DNA of 26,187 nt, from positions 1-26,187 of IMG/VR virus record IMGVR_UViG_3300005939_000045, one strand, 5' to 3'. The DNA is from a virus. The position numbers and the translations under genes were made by a program. Position 1 is the first letter of the stretch; each line of letters starts with the position of its first letter. The notes beneath the pieces are model-generated. The model was not told the DNA's origin, made no database searches, and worked only from the letters and a program-made list of their open reading frames with translations. Positions 16,319 to 24,310 of the stretch are shown here, one piece after another.

Positions 16319-16546
16319 ATGAAATTTTTAAATTTAAAAAACCCTTGGTTGTGGACTGCAATACTAGCATTAATATCTATAGCTTTTGCATTTATTCATA
16401 AATTTACTGGGAGCGATTGGTCTTATATTGCTACATTTGTCCCATGGATTCCAGTAGGAATATTCGCTGTCGCTGCAATAGTATTTGCATTCATTATTAA
16501 TCCAGTTAGAGCTCTTATTAGAAAGATAAAAGAAAAGAAAAAGTAA
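16319..16546 (+). CDS. Very small membrane protein, two transmembrane helices
   Basis: 75 aa. Two hydrophobic helices, about residues 10-26 (LWTAILALISIAFAFIH) and about 37-61 (IATFVPWIPVGIFAVAAIVF), joined by a short loop with a Trp. They are followed by a strongly basic tail (RALIRKIKEKKK) that should stay in the cytoplasm. Its TAA overlaps the ATG of the next gene by one base (TAATG), so the two membrane proteins are translationally coupled. The size and layout are compatible with a holin, but there is no lysin beside it. Family not recognised. Confidence 0.55.
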   Translation: MKFLNLKNPWLWTAILALISIAFAFIHKFTGSDWSYIATFVPWIPVGIFAVAAIVFAFIINPVRALIRKIKEKKK

Positions 16547-16914
16547 TGTGGTGGATAAGTGTCATATTAATGATAATTGCAGGAATTTTAAATGCAACTA
16601 TGGATGTTCTAAAAACTCGTTTTAAAACTTCTATCTTTAGATTTTGGAAAAATCAACAATGGATTAACCCATCTCTTTCGTGGCATAATAAATGGAAACC
16701 AAAAACTAAATTTGGTGATTTAATAATGTCTACTGTTTTAGTATGGGTTACTGATATGTGGCATCTGGCTAAAATGTTAATGTTAATGTGTATAGCTTTT
16801 GCGATCTCATTTTATGATCCAGCAATATCATGGTGGTTAGATGTACTTATTATGTATTTTTCTTTTACTGTTCCTTTTGAGATATTCTATAGTAAAGTAT
16901 TAATTAAGACTTAA
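16546..16914 (+). CDS. Membrane protein of unknown family, Trp-rich loop
   Basis: 122 aa. The N-terminal helix (residues 2-17, WWISVILMIIAGILNA) is followed by NATMDVLKTRF, a Trp-rich basic loop (FWKNQQWINPSLSWHNKWK, about residues 33-51), then a hydrophobic C-terminal half (about 62-118) with TDMWHLAKMLMLMCIAFAIS and a final helix. I have the impression of a small family seen in Bacteroidota and their phages with a conserved TD-x-WH motif, but I cannot name it or its function. The start overlaps the preceding stop by one base. Last gene of its operon, 23 bases before a terminator stem. Confidence 0.55.
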   Translation: MWWISVILMIIAGILNATMDVLKTRFKTSIFRFWKNQQWINPSLSWHNKWKPKTKFGDLIMSTVLVWVTDMWHLAKMLMLMCIAFAISFYDPAISWWLDVLIMYFSFTVPFEIFYSKVLIKT

Positions 16915-16937
16915 CACCAAATAAAATCATAAAAATT

Positions 16938-16968
16938 AAAGGGGACTCAGCGTCTCCTTTTCTATTTT
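16938..16968 (+). terminator. Rho-independent terminator closing the 10730-16914 operon
   Basis: GGGGAC (16941-16946), loop TCAGC, and GTCTCC (16952-16957) pair with one G-T wobble. The flanking AAA/TTT extend the stem, and a T-rich tail follows (TTTTCTATTTTCT). It stands between the last membrane gene and the promoter motif before gp25. Confidence 0.8.
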
Positions 16969-16971
16969 CTT

Positions 16972-16988
16972 AGATATATAAAATAAAA
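16972..16988 (+). promoter_or_regulatory. Late-promoter-like motif heading the baseplate operon
   Basis: AGATATATAAAATAAAA, a perfect 17-base copy, begins 3 bases after the terminator tail and ends 4 bases before the ATG of gp25 at 16993. If the start site lies where it does in T4 late promoters, the mRNA leader would be very short. Confidence 0.6.
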
Positions 16989-16992
16989 CTAA

Positions 16993-17355
16993 ATGATACA
17001 AGAGATTTATATACGAAATCCTGAAGATCCTAACTTCAAAGTGAACGTGTTAGATCACTCAGATCCTATAGAAAGTATTATTTCCAAGATTAAAGTTATT
17101 TTTGGCACCCGCCAAGGACAAGTAATGGGTGATCTTAATTTTGGAGCTGGAATAGAGGATTTAGTATTTGAATCAAGAATAAACAAATTACAATTAGAAG
17201 AGGACATCAAGAGACAAATTGATGAATATGTTTCAGAATCTGCAGAATATAGAATTAGACCAAGTGTATCATTTGGAAGAGCTGAGGGATATGATTATTG
17301 TGTCATTGACATATTCATTGATGATCAAAGAACTTTTGGAATACTTATCAAGTGA
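16993..17355 (+). CDS. 25: Baseplate wedge protein, gp25 / GPW family
   Basis: 120 aa, the usual length for phage gp25 (T4 gp25 is about 130 aa). The family pattern is clear: DPIESIISKIKVIFGTRQGQ (about residues 24-43), VMGDLNFGAGIEDLVFE (family: hydrophobic-x-P/D-x-x-FG-x-x-L...LVFE), a helix LEEDIKRQIDEYV, and a C-terminal beta part ending VIDIFIDDQRTFGI. In T4-type tails, gp25 forms the core of the baseplate wedge next to gp6 and gp53 and links the sheath to the baseplate. It is the first gene of the baseplate operon, directly behind a promoter motif. Stop is TGA at 17353-17355. Confidence 0.85.
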   Translation: MIQEIYIRNPEDPNFKVNVLDHSDPIESIISKIKVIFGTRQGQVMGDLNFGAGIEDLVFESRINKLQLEEDIKRQIDEYVSESAEYRIRPSVSFGRAEGYDYCVIDIFIDDQRTFGILIK

Positions 17356-17371
17356 GATATATAAAATAAAA
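17355..17371 (+). promoter_or_regulatory. Late-promoter-like motif directly abutting the homing endonuclease start
   Basis: AGATATATAAAATAAAA is identical to the copy before gp25. Its first base is the last base of the gp25 stop codon and its last base touches the ATG at 17372. If it is a promoter, the transcript would be leaderless or nearly so. It may be the original promoter of the gp6-like gene, now separated from it by the inserted endonuclease gene. Confidence 0.5.
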
Positions 17372-18181
17372 ATGAATTATATTTACATTACAACTAATTT
17401 AAAAAATGGTAAACAATATATAGGTTCACATAAAGGAACTCAAGATGATAATTATTTAGGAAGTGGAAAATTATTGTTATATTCTGTTAAAAAATATGGT
17501 AAAGAGAAATTTAAAAGAGAAATATTAGAAGAATGTAAGGTGGAAGATAATTTAATATTAGAAACTAAATATATTAAAGAATATAATACTCTTACACCAA
17601 ATGGCTATAATATTTTAGAAAATGGAGGTCATATTATTTGGACAAATGAATTAAGAAAGAAAATAAGTGATAAACAAAAAGGGAAAACTCTTTCTACAGA
17701 TCATAAAAAAAATATAGGTAATTCATTAAAAGGAAAAAAACGAGATCCTAAAATTGGAAAAAAAATAAGAGAAACACGAATAAAAAACGATTCGTATAAA
17801 GTAAAAGATTCAACTAAGGAAAAAATAAGAATTGCAAATTTAGGAGAAAAAAATCCTAATTGGGGAAAGATTAGATCTAAAGAAACAAAAGAAAAGATAA
17901 GACAATCTAATTTAGGTAAAAAAAGATCTGAAGAAGTTAAAAAAAATATGAGTATTGGACAAATTGGAAAAAAATTATCAAAAGAGCATATTAAACAATT
18001 ACAAAAAAATGGTAAAAAAAATAAAGGGATAAAACATTCAGAAAAATCTAAAGATAATATGAGTAAAGCACATATTGGCATAAAACAAAAAAGAATAGTT
18101 TGTAAATATTGTAAAAAGGATATAGCAGTTAATATATATACAAGATTTCATGGAGAAAAATGTAAAAATAAACTAATTTAA
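17372..18181 (+). CDS. GIY-YIG homing endonuclease with NUMOD3 repeats (SegA-like)
   Basis: 269 aa from the ATG at 17372. An upstream in-frame ATG at 17219 lies inside gp25 and gives residues unlike the family, so I reject it. The N-terminal GIY-YIG nuclease shows Y-I-Y (residues 3-5), Y-I-G (16-18), the usual YLGSGKLLLYSVKKYGKEKF, and LETKYIKEYNT with the probable metal-binding Glu (about E64). Residues about 95-235 hold several NUMOD3-like DNA-binding repeats (KEKIRIANLGEKNPNWGK, KEKIRQSNLGKKRS). The C-terminus is a zinc-finger-like CKYCKKDI...FHGEKC. Such selfish enzymes cut an allele lacking the gene and spread by repair. It sits between gp25 and the gp6-like gene, as a free-standing insertion. 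It is visibly richer in A and in Lys/Asn codons than its neighbours, a sign of separate origin. It probably cuts in gp25 or the gp6-like gene of rival phages. Confidence 0.88.
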   Translation: MNYIYITTNLKNGKQYIGSHKGTQDDNYLGSGKLLLYSVKKYGKEKFKREILEECKVEDNLILETKYIKEYNTLTPNGYNILENGGHIIWTNELRKKISDKQKGKTLSTDHKKNIGNSLKGKKRDPKIGKKIRETRIKNDSYKVKDSTKEKIRIANLGEKNPNWGKIRSKETKEKIRQSNLGKKRSEEVKKNMSIGQIGKKLSKEHIKQLQKNGKKNKGIKHSEKSKDNMSKAHIGIKQKRIVCKYCKKDIAVNIYTRFHGEKCKNKLI

Positions 18182-18182
18182 T

Positions 18183-20102
18183 ATGGCTAGAACACCGAAC
18201 ATATTTAAAACACAACGAATTCGCTTATCCGAGCTATATCAGGATTCAATAAATTTCCTATCAACAACTTATGGTAATGTAGGACAATACTTTACTATGG
18301 CATCTCCTATGGGGCAGCTGTTACAAGTTATGTTGAATTATGGTAGAATGATTTTGTTTTATATCGAAGATTCAATTACAGAATTAAACATTAAAACTGC
18401 ATCTCGACCTAATAGTGTTAAAGGTTTAGCTAGTTTAACTGGCCATAATCCTTCTAGGGCTATGGCTGCCAGAGGGACTTTAACTTTTAATTGGAATGGT
18501 CAAAAATTAGATACTTATTCAAGTGTAGTAGTTGTTCCAAATTATACAACTCTTACTAACCAATCAAATGGATTAACTTATACTATTGTTCTTCCTGGTG
18601 AGGAGGCAAGACTTAACTTAACTAGCATTAAGAATATTTTGAATTGTAATATAATGCAAGGAACTATTGAGTACCAACAAGCAACTGGTACAGGAGATCC
18701 ATTACAATCATTTAATTTTGCAACTAAAAAGGGGGCTTCTATTGATAATTATTTTGTAAACGTTTATGTTAATGGAAAATTATGGCCCATGCAAGAATCT
18801 ATTTTAGATATGACATTTGATTTAGAAGGATGTTTAGTAAAAACAGGGCAGACTGGTGGACTCGATGTATTCTTTGGGAATGGATATAACGGAAAGGTAC
18901 CTGCATTAGGTTCTACTATTTTAGTTGAATATCTTATAACTGATGGAGAACCTGGAAATATAACTACCCAACAAGCAAACGCCCAGGATCAATGGAAATT
19001 TACATCTACTGGATATGCTCTTAATGGAGAGCAAATTGACTTAAATAAAATTTTAAATATTTCAGTTAAGAACACAATATTATTTGGAACATTAGAAGAG
19101 CCTTTGTATCTAACAAGGTTGTTAGCCCCTCATATGTCAAGAAGCTTTGTTCTAGCAAATGTAAATAACTACATTTATTTTTTACGTAAGCTAAATATGT
19201 TTACGATTATTGATGCAATACCAGGTTTTGCAACATTCGAAGATCAATTTGCACTAGATAAATATAATCAATCTAAGGGCGCATACGAACAACTTCAACA
19301 ACAATATTTAAATCTTACTGCAACATATGGAGTTGGATCTACACAAGCTATATCTAAAAAGGAAGAATTAGATGTAGCTAATCAACAATTATTCATAAAC
19401 CAACAAATATTAGAAGAACAAAAGAAAGATGATAACGTAATTTATTTGTTCTTAATTCCTGATGTCAATAAAAGAATTGCACCAGGAATAAATTATTTTG
19501 ATGCTCCGATTGAATCTTTTCAATTATCAAGTGACGAAGAAACTGCCATTCTTGATTTAATTGAAGAAAGTGGCCAAAGAGTTGTTACTGTAGATAATGC
19601 AATCTTAGATATTCAATATCCAAGATTTGTTCTTAATATGTCCCTTATTTTATGGGAAGGATATGAATATGATAACGTTAGAGAATCTATAATTTCTGCA
19701 ACATCTGATTATTTTTTGAAAAACACAAGAAGAGATAGAATTCCAGTTTCTGATATTGTAAGAGTTATTGAAGGCGTCGATGGAGTAGACTCAGTAAATG
19801 TATGGTTTGATGCCGACAAAGATAATTTTAATATTTATAGAACTCATTATGGAATAGATGATTACGGAGATATCATATTAGAAAGAACTGTTAAAGATGC
19901 TTGGAATAATAGCGTACCAGTTAAAGATGTATATGCTATGATAAGAGGTGGTTGGGAAAGTTCTAATGGAGTTTATTATGAAGATGGAACAGATAAAAGT
20001 AAATTATCAACAATAAATATTCAGGTTAGGGGTTATACTTCTAAAGATTTAAATGAGGAAAATAACCAAGCAATCTTAAATAATGTAGGAACTAACGTAT
20101 GA
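18183..20102 (+). CDS. 6: Baseplate wedge protein, gp6 / baseplate-J family
   Basis: 639 aa. Residues about 226-260 carry the baseplate-J hallmark (LDVFFGNGYNGKVPALGSTI, then VEYLITDGEPGNI; family: FG-D/N-G-x-x-G-x-x-P-x-x-G). The C-terminal part (about 500-560) has the other conserved block, VRESIISATSDYFLKNTRRD and IPVSDIVRVIEGVDGVDSVN. The N-terminus is helical (RLSELYQDSINFLSTTYGN) and should contact other wedge proteins. A coiled-coil insert of about 60 residues (about 360-420, YEQLQQQYLNLTATYG, ILEEQKKDD) interrupts the body. In contractile tails, gp6 dimers form the ring that holds the wedges together. Downstream of gp25 as in related phages, apart from the inserted endonuclease. The stop TGA overlaps the next ATG by four bases. 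Confidence 0.75.
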   Translation: MARTPNIFKTQRIRLSELYQDSINFLSTTYGNVGQYFTMASPMGQLLQVMLNYGRMILFYIEDSITELNIKTASRPNSVKGLASLTGHNPSRAMAARGTLTFNWNGQKLDTYSSVVVVPNYTTLTNQSNGLTYTIVLPGEEARLNLTSIKNILNCNIMQGTIEYQQATGTGDPLQSFNFATKKGASIDNYFVNVYVNGKLWPMQESILDMTFDLEGCLVKTGQTGGLDVFFGNGYNGKVPALGSTILVEYLITDGEPGNITTQQANAQDQWKFTSTGYALNGEQIDLNKILNISVKNTILFGTLEEPLYLTRLLAPHMSRSFVLANVNNYIYFLRKLNMFTIIDAIPGFATFEDQFALDKYNQSKGAYEQLQQQYLNLTATYGVGSTQAISKKEELDVANQQLFINQQILEEQKKDDNVIYLFLIPDVNKRIAPGINYFDAPIESFQLSSDEETAILDLIEESGQRVVTVDNAILDIQYPRFVLNMSLILWEGYEYDNVRESIISATSDYFLKNTRRDRIPVSDIVRVIEGVDGVDSVNVWFDADKDNFNIYRTHYGIDDYGDIILERTVKDAWNNSVPVKDVYAMIRGGWESSNGVYYEDGTDKSKLSTINIQVRGYTSKDLNEENNQAILNNVGTNV

Positions 20103-20392
20103 ACAAGTATGAATTAAATGTAGACGATCAACAAAGAAATCAGTCCTTTAAAGTACGAGCTTCTTATATGAATCAAGCTAAACACTTAAACGATAATTTT
20201 AAGAATCTTGGCTATGATTATCTTGGAAATATGCTTAAAAATGGTACATCACCAGAATTATGGGCAAACCCTCAGCAAATAAATATGTATGGGAAATTAG
20301 AAGGTCTTATTACTTATGTTCTGGAATCTTCGAAAATGATTAAAAAATGGTTTTCTATCGCACATTCTAAAAACACAACAATGATTAACTAA
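20099..20392 (+). CDS. Small protein between gp6-like and gp7-like genes, unknown
   Basis: 97 aa, hydrophilic, mixed helix, rich in Asn (MNKYELNVDDQQRNQSFKVR at the start). No membrane segment or motif is recognised. The ATGA overlap with the gp6-like stop and the single-base gap to the next gene show tight translational coupling within the baseplate operon. A small wedge component or assembly chaperone is a reasonable guess, and T4 gp53 fills a comparable role, but no sequence similarity to it can be claimed here. Confidence 0.6.
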   Translation: MNKYELNVDDQQRNQSFKVRASYMNQAKHLNDNFKNLGYDYLGNMLKNGTSPELWANPQQINMYGKLEGLITYVLESSKMIKKWFSIAHSKNTTMIN

Positions 20393-20393
20393 T

Positions 20394-23300
20394 ATGCAAT
20401 TAAACAATTGGAAATTATTCGATAAACACGGCAGCCCATTAAATTGGTATGCCGATGACTATTTAAGATTAAATTTTGTAGGCGATGTTAGTTCAGCATC
20501 TGCTGCGGGATATTTAATAACAGATCCATCTGGGATAGTTACCGATGCTGAAATAACTAATAGTGGATTCTATTATTATGACCCAACATCTATAAATTAT
20601 GATTATGTGTTTGGAGAAAAAGGAGTTGATATATCATCGGATGTTTCTATTGTATACACAGATGTTTCTATATTTAATCCAGATCCAGTAAATACACAAG
20701 GAATCGGATCATTAGAAGATATTGATGTTTCGGGTAATTTCTTATACCCTTCCACAGTTTATTCCTCAGCTTTATTTCTAAAGCCTGTTTCTCAAGGTCT
20801 TGTTGAAACAGAACACTTATATATTTTAGAAGACTTTGGAAATGATGTAGTCGGTAGACCATTTGATCCTTCTACTTCATCATTAGTATTTAGAATGTTG
20901 GGAGATGAGGATGAAATCAAATTTTTCACAGTAGATGCAGATTTAGAAGATATAACATGGACTGATGAATTAGTATTTGATGTAAGTACATATTCAGTAT
21001 CTACACCTCTTACTATAAATGTAGGATTTAGATCAGATACTGAAGGAGTTTTTGAAAGAAGTATTAGAATCTATAATGTCATTGATGGTATTTATTATAC
21101 TATGGGTGAAATTGTAGTTAATGCTGAAGCTATTGGTGAAGATGAAAGATTCAGAACTCTATTAGGAAACTTTGGGTTGCCCGATCCAAAAGATTTCCCT
21201 CATATGTTTAAAGAAGCTGATATTAATGAAGCTTTGCCTGATTATGAAATTATCAATCCCAAATCAAAATATATGATCCTGGAACATGCGGAAATCACCC
21301 CGTATATCGGAACATACAAAGCACTTATAAATGCTCTTAAATGGTTAGGGTATGATGATATTTATGTCAGAGAATGGTTCAAAAATGTAAAAGAGAATAA
21401 AAAACTTTCTCTTATAGTTCCTTATGAAGCAAGAGATAGAACTAAAACTATTCTTATGTTTTCTCCAGATGAACGAAGAGCTCTTAAAAAATTAAATCAA
21501 TTATCTCTTAATTATTGCATCACAAAGGAAACAGGCACTATAGATGCATGGGGAACCCCCGAAACAGAAAATTGCTATGAATATAATATAGAGGAGTTAT
21601 TTATTAAACTAGTTGCTCTTAAAAATTGGTTAGAGAAAAATATCATTGGGGTTAATGCTAGAATTATAGATATTACAGGTGAAGGTGTATATTTCGAAAG
21701 ATATATTAATCTTATATGGTCAACCGATAATATGGAATATGACTATTCTGGTTATCAAACTCTAACTCCGGAAACTACTCCTGATTTTTCTGAGTTAACT
21801 ACTGGTGAAGCATCTATTAATATGACATTAAAAGAATATGCATTAACTACTATCGGTACTCAAAAAACTAAAATATCTGATTATATTAACTATGTCTGGG
21901 ATCCTATTACTGGAGAATCTTTATCTCCATCTGATCCATCATATTTAGCAGATCCGGATCATTATTTAGAAGTTGGAGCTCCTTTATCACACCCATTTGT
22001 AGAAATTAATGATATTCAATGGAAGGCAACTGTTTCTAAAACAGATTCTGGAGTATTGACATCTACCCATGTTACAAATCCTCTATGGATTTATGAGAAT
22101 CAAATCAAATTTTATAATTTATTTGACACATCTACAGTATTTTATGATACATCTATTAATTTAGGAATAATTTTAGAAGAAGGTTATATTAGAGACGCAA
22201 GTAGCAATGATTGGCCAGGATCTGCAGCTTATCATATTTATCCCGAAACTGACCCATCTCTTGCTGGTGGTTATATATTAGAATCCTCCACCGGAGAAAT
22301 TTATAGATACGATGACTATGTTTGGTTATCAGATAATAGTGTAGGCTCCGGATCTTTATTACAATACGCATTTGATGAAACTTATAGAGTTCCATTATTA
22401 AGTTTTAAGAATTTTAGAACTATCGATGCTAGTAATATTGTCCACACATTTGATACTGATAAATTATATCACCTTGATATTTTAGATGGTAAGATTTTCA
22501 TGGATAATTTAGATCCATCTACTGCAGAACCAGTAGATGATGTTCGATCATATATTAATTTCCATTACGATACTAGTTCATTAGAACAAAATATAGAATT
22601 GAACATAGAATATATTTCACCTCGAATGCCATTGTATGTTATTGACCCAAGCGAATATTATTGGGCTGATCCATCCGGTTTAACTGGTGGTGATTCTTTA
22701 CTGGCATTAGATAATAGTATTTATACGATGAATGTAAATTATTCAGGTGATTATAATATTGAAGTATTTGCATGGGATGGTTATAATATCTTATATTCAA
22801 ATCATATAAGAGAACCTCACGATGTATACGTTAAATCACCTACAATTTATACTATCACATCACATTATTCAGATGTATCTATTACTGAATTAGATGTTAG
22901 TACTTTATTATTTGAAAATAATCTTCCAATATATGAAAGAGAAGTTCCATATTTAGGATTATCATTAGAAGAAGACGCAAGTGGAAATAACTACATCAGT
23001 ATTCCTTCTATTACATATTTCCAGGATGTTCCACAACCAGGAACAATTGATAAATTTTATCTTGCTTCTGAACAAATATCTAATATTTCTGGATCTAATG
23101 TAGATATTGTTAAACTATACGAAGAATTTTCAACAAATGATGATGTAGTTCTTATCAAAACTTATAAAGGATCTTATATGGCAGTAGATGAAGCCACTAC
23201 TTTTATTACAAGTGGAGGTCCAACAACATATACCTTAGATAGTATTCCATCAGATTTTATATTAGACGGTTCTCATAACATTTACATTCATAATGTTACC

Positions 23301-24011
23301 GAACGATCTACAAGTGATCCTTCTAATAACTTAGCCGCTGTTACATTTTCATTAGATGTTAGTAACTACACATTCTTAGATAATCAATTAGTGAATTTAA
23401 TAGTTAAAGATCTTTCTACTGGATATCAATGGGGATCAAGTTATAGGGTTATTGACGTTTCAAATGCAACACATACATTTGATATGAATTTCCCAGAATT
23501 TATAGTAAATGATCCTAGCCGATATGATATAAAAGCAAGACACGCTTATGCTTCTTTTGCTAATTATGAATTAGATGTATCAGCCGGCTCAGAAACTTCT
23601 AATATATTTGAAATTTATCATAATAAAGATTACAGAGAATACTTCCTAGACAATACATTCGTTATGATGAATATTTTATTTGATCAAGAGTATGCTAATG
23701 ATAATTGGTATGATTCTTCTTTAGGTTTAGATTCTTCAATATATTATTATCATGAACTTGCAGTGGATGTCCCAGTTGGAGAATTACTTATATTAAATTC
23801 TTTGTATGATCCATGTACTTATTTACTAGATCAAAATAACATTTGGACTATTAAGGAGAATATTTCTCAAGATGTAGTTTTCAGAGTATTTAACAAATCT
23901 GTTCCATTTGTTTTTGATACATCTGGATATTATGATGTAATCGCTGAAAGTTATGATAGTTATGGTAACTTAGCTTCTCGAACATACCCAGGATTAATAC
24001 ATGTTGTATAA
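20394..24011 (+). CDS. 7: Large baseplate wedge protein, gp7 / tail-protein-I like, with Ig-like C-terminal region
   Basis: 1205 aa; T4 gp7 is about 1030 aa. Residues about 252-335 resemble the tail-protein-I (P2 gpI type) domain: FGLPDPKDFPHMF, then ITPYIGTYKALINALKWLGY and VREWF, where the family has the KGT..AL..AL..LGY....EWW pattern. In contractile tails the gpI-type protein corresponds to T4 gp7, which clamps gp6 dimers. N-terminal (about 1-240) and C-terminal (about 700-1205) parts are beta-rich. The C-terminal part has Ig/PKD-like phrases (SGDYNIEVFAWDGYN, SGYYDVIAESYDSYGN). It contains roughly 30 D-x-S triplets, against one or two in the gp6-like protein. Gene order gp25, gp6, small, gp7 supports the call. 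The stop overlaps the next start by one base. Confidence 0.6.
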   Translation: MQLNNWKLFDKHGSPLNWYADDYLRLNFVGDVSSASAAGYLITDPSGIVTDAEITNSGFYYYDPTSINYDYVFGEKGVDISSDVSIVYTDVSIFNPDPVNTQGIGSLEDIDVSGNFLYPSTVYSSALFLKPVSQGLVETEHLYILEDFGNDVVGRPFDPSTSSLVFRMLGDEDEIKFFTVDADLEDITWTDELVFDVSTYSVSTPLTINVGFRSDTEGVFERSIRIYNVIDGIYYTMGEIVVNAEAIGEDERFRTLLGNFGLPDPKDFPHMFKEADINEALPDYEIINPKSKYMILEHAEITPYIGTYKALINALKWLGYDDIYVREWFKNVKENKKLSLIVPYEARDRTKTILMFSPDERRALKKLNQLSLNYCITKETGTIDAWGTPETENCYEYNIEELFIKLVALKNWLEKNIIGVNARIIDITGEGVYFERYINLIWSTDNMEYDYSGYQTLTPETTPDFSELTTGEASINMTLKEYALTTIGTQKTKISDYINYVWDPITGESLSPSDPSYLADPDHYLEVGAPLSHPFVEINDIQWKATVSKTDSGVLTSTHVTNPLWIYENQIKFYNLFDTSTVFYDTSINLGIILEEGYIRDASSNDWPGSAAYHIYPETDPSLAGGYILESSTGEIYRYDDYVWLSDNSVGSGSLLQYAFDETYRVPLLSFKNFRTIDASNIVHTFDTDKLYHLDILDGKIFMDNLDPSTAEPVDDVRSYINFHYDTSSLEQNIELNIEYISPRMPLYVIDPSEYYWADPSGLTGGDSLLALDNSIYTMNVNYSGDYNIEVFAWDGYNILYSNHIREPHDVYVKSPTIYTITSHYSDVSITELDVSTLLFENNLPIYEREVPYLGLSLEEDASGNNYISIPSITYFQDVPQPGTIDKFYLASEQISNISGSNVDIVKLYEEFSTNDDVVLIKTYKGSYMAVDEATTFITSGGPTTYTLDSIPSDFILDGSHNIYIHNVTERSTSDPSNNLAAVTFSLDVSNYTFLDNQLVNLIVKDLSTGYQWGSSYRVIDVSNATHTFDMNFPEFIVNDPSRYDIKARHAYASFANYELDVSAGSETSNIFEIYHNKDYREYFLDNTFVMMNILFDQEYANDNWYDSSLGLDSSIYYYHELAVDVPVGELLILNSLYDPCTYLLDQNNIWTIKENISQDVVFRVFNKSVPFVFDTSGYYDVIAESYDSYGNLASRTYPGLIHVV

Positions 24012-24310
24012 TGAAACGAGTACAAAAAATCGATCTTCCATCTCTTGACATCAATAAATCATACGTAGAAATTGATGGTGTAGGATGGAGATCCCCTTCT
24101 CATATTAGTATAAAGGGCATAATGGATTTTATGCAACTTGATATTGATAAGGAAACTAATGTTCGTTTAGTTACATTCACTAATCAAGATGTTTCAATAA
24201 ACGATAACCCTAACCCAATACCAAACAATTTACAATTGTCTATGGATGAGAATTTCTTATATATCTGGGTTAAAAAAAGATGGAAGAGAGTTCCATTATC
24301 AGAATTTTAA
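24011..24310 (+). CDS. Small beta-rich protein at the end of the baseplate operon
   Basis: 99 aa. The ATG overlaps the previous TAA by one base. The C-terminus, SMDENFLYIWVKKRWKRVPLSEF in outline (DENFLYIWVKKRWKRVPL), resembles short strands seen at the base of fibre and appendage proteins, including the YEGIQIYVESDKTLYIL part of the 846-aa fibre. I therefore suspect a baseplate-fibre connecting protein. This is weak. Its stop codon shares the TTAA at 24307-24310 with the stop of the convergent minus-strand gene. Confidence 0.55.
   Translation: MKRVQKIDLPSLDINKSYVEIDGVGWRSPSHISIKGIMDFMQLDIDKETNVRLVTFTNQDVSINDNPNPIPNNLQLSMDENFLYIWVKKRWKRVPLSEF

Noticed and set aside
17219-17371. An ATG at 17219 as the start of the homing endonuclease
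   Set aside because: It would overlap gp25 by more than 130 bases, and the extra 51 residues do not fit the GIY-YIG family, which begins naturally with MNYIYITTN at 17372.
9304-17371. The repeated AT-rich motif as a CRISPR or mobile-element end
   Set aside because: Copies are few, far apart, in both orientations and always just before genes; there are no spacers, no transposase and no flanking duplications.
4934-24011. D-x-S triplets as the Bacteroidota O-glycosylation motif
   Set aside because: The known motif is D-(S/T)-(A/I/L/M/T/V); most triplets here (DVS, DAS, DPS) do not fit it, so I keep only the enrichment as an observation.
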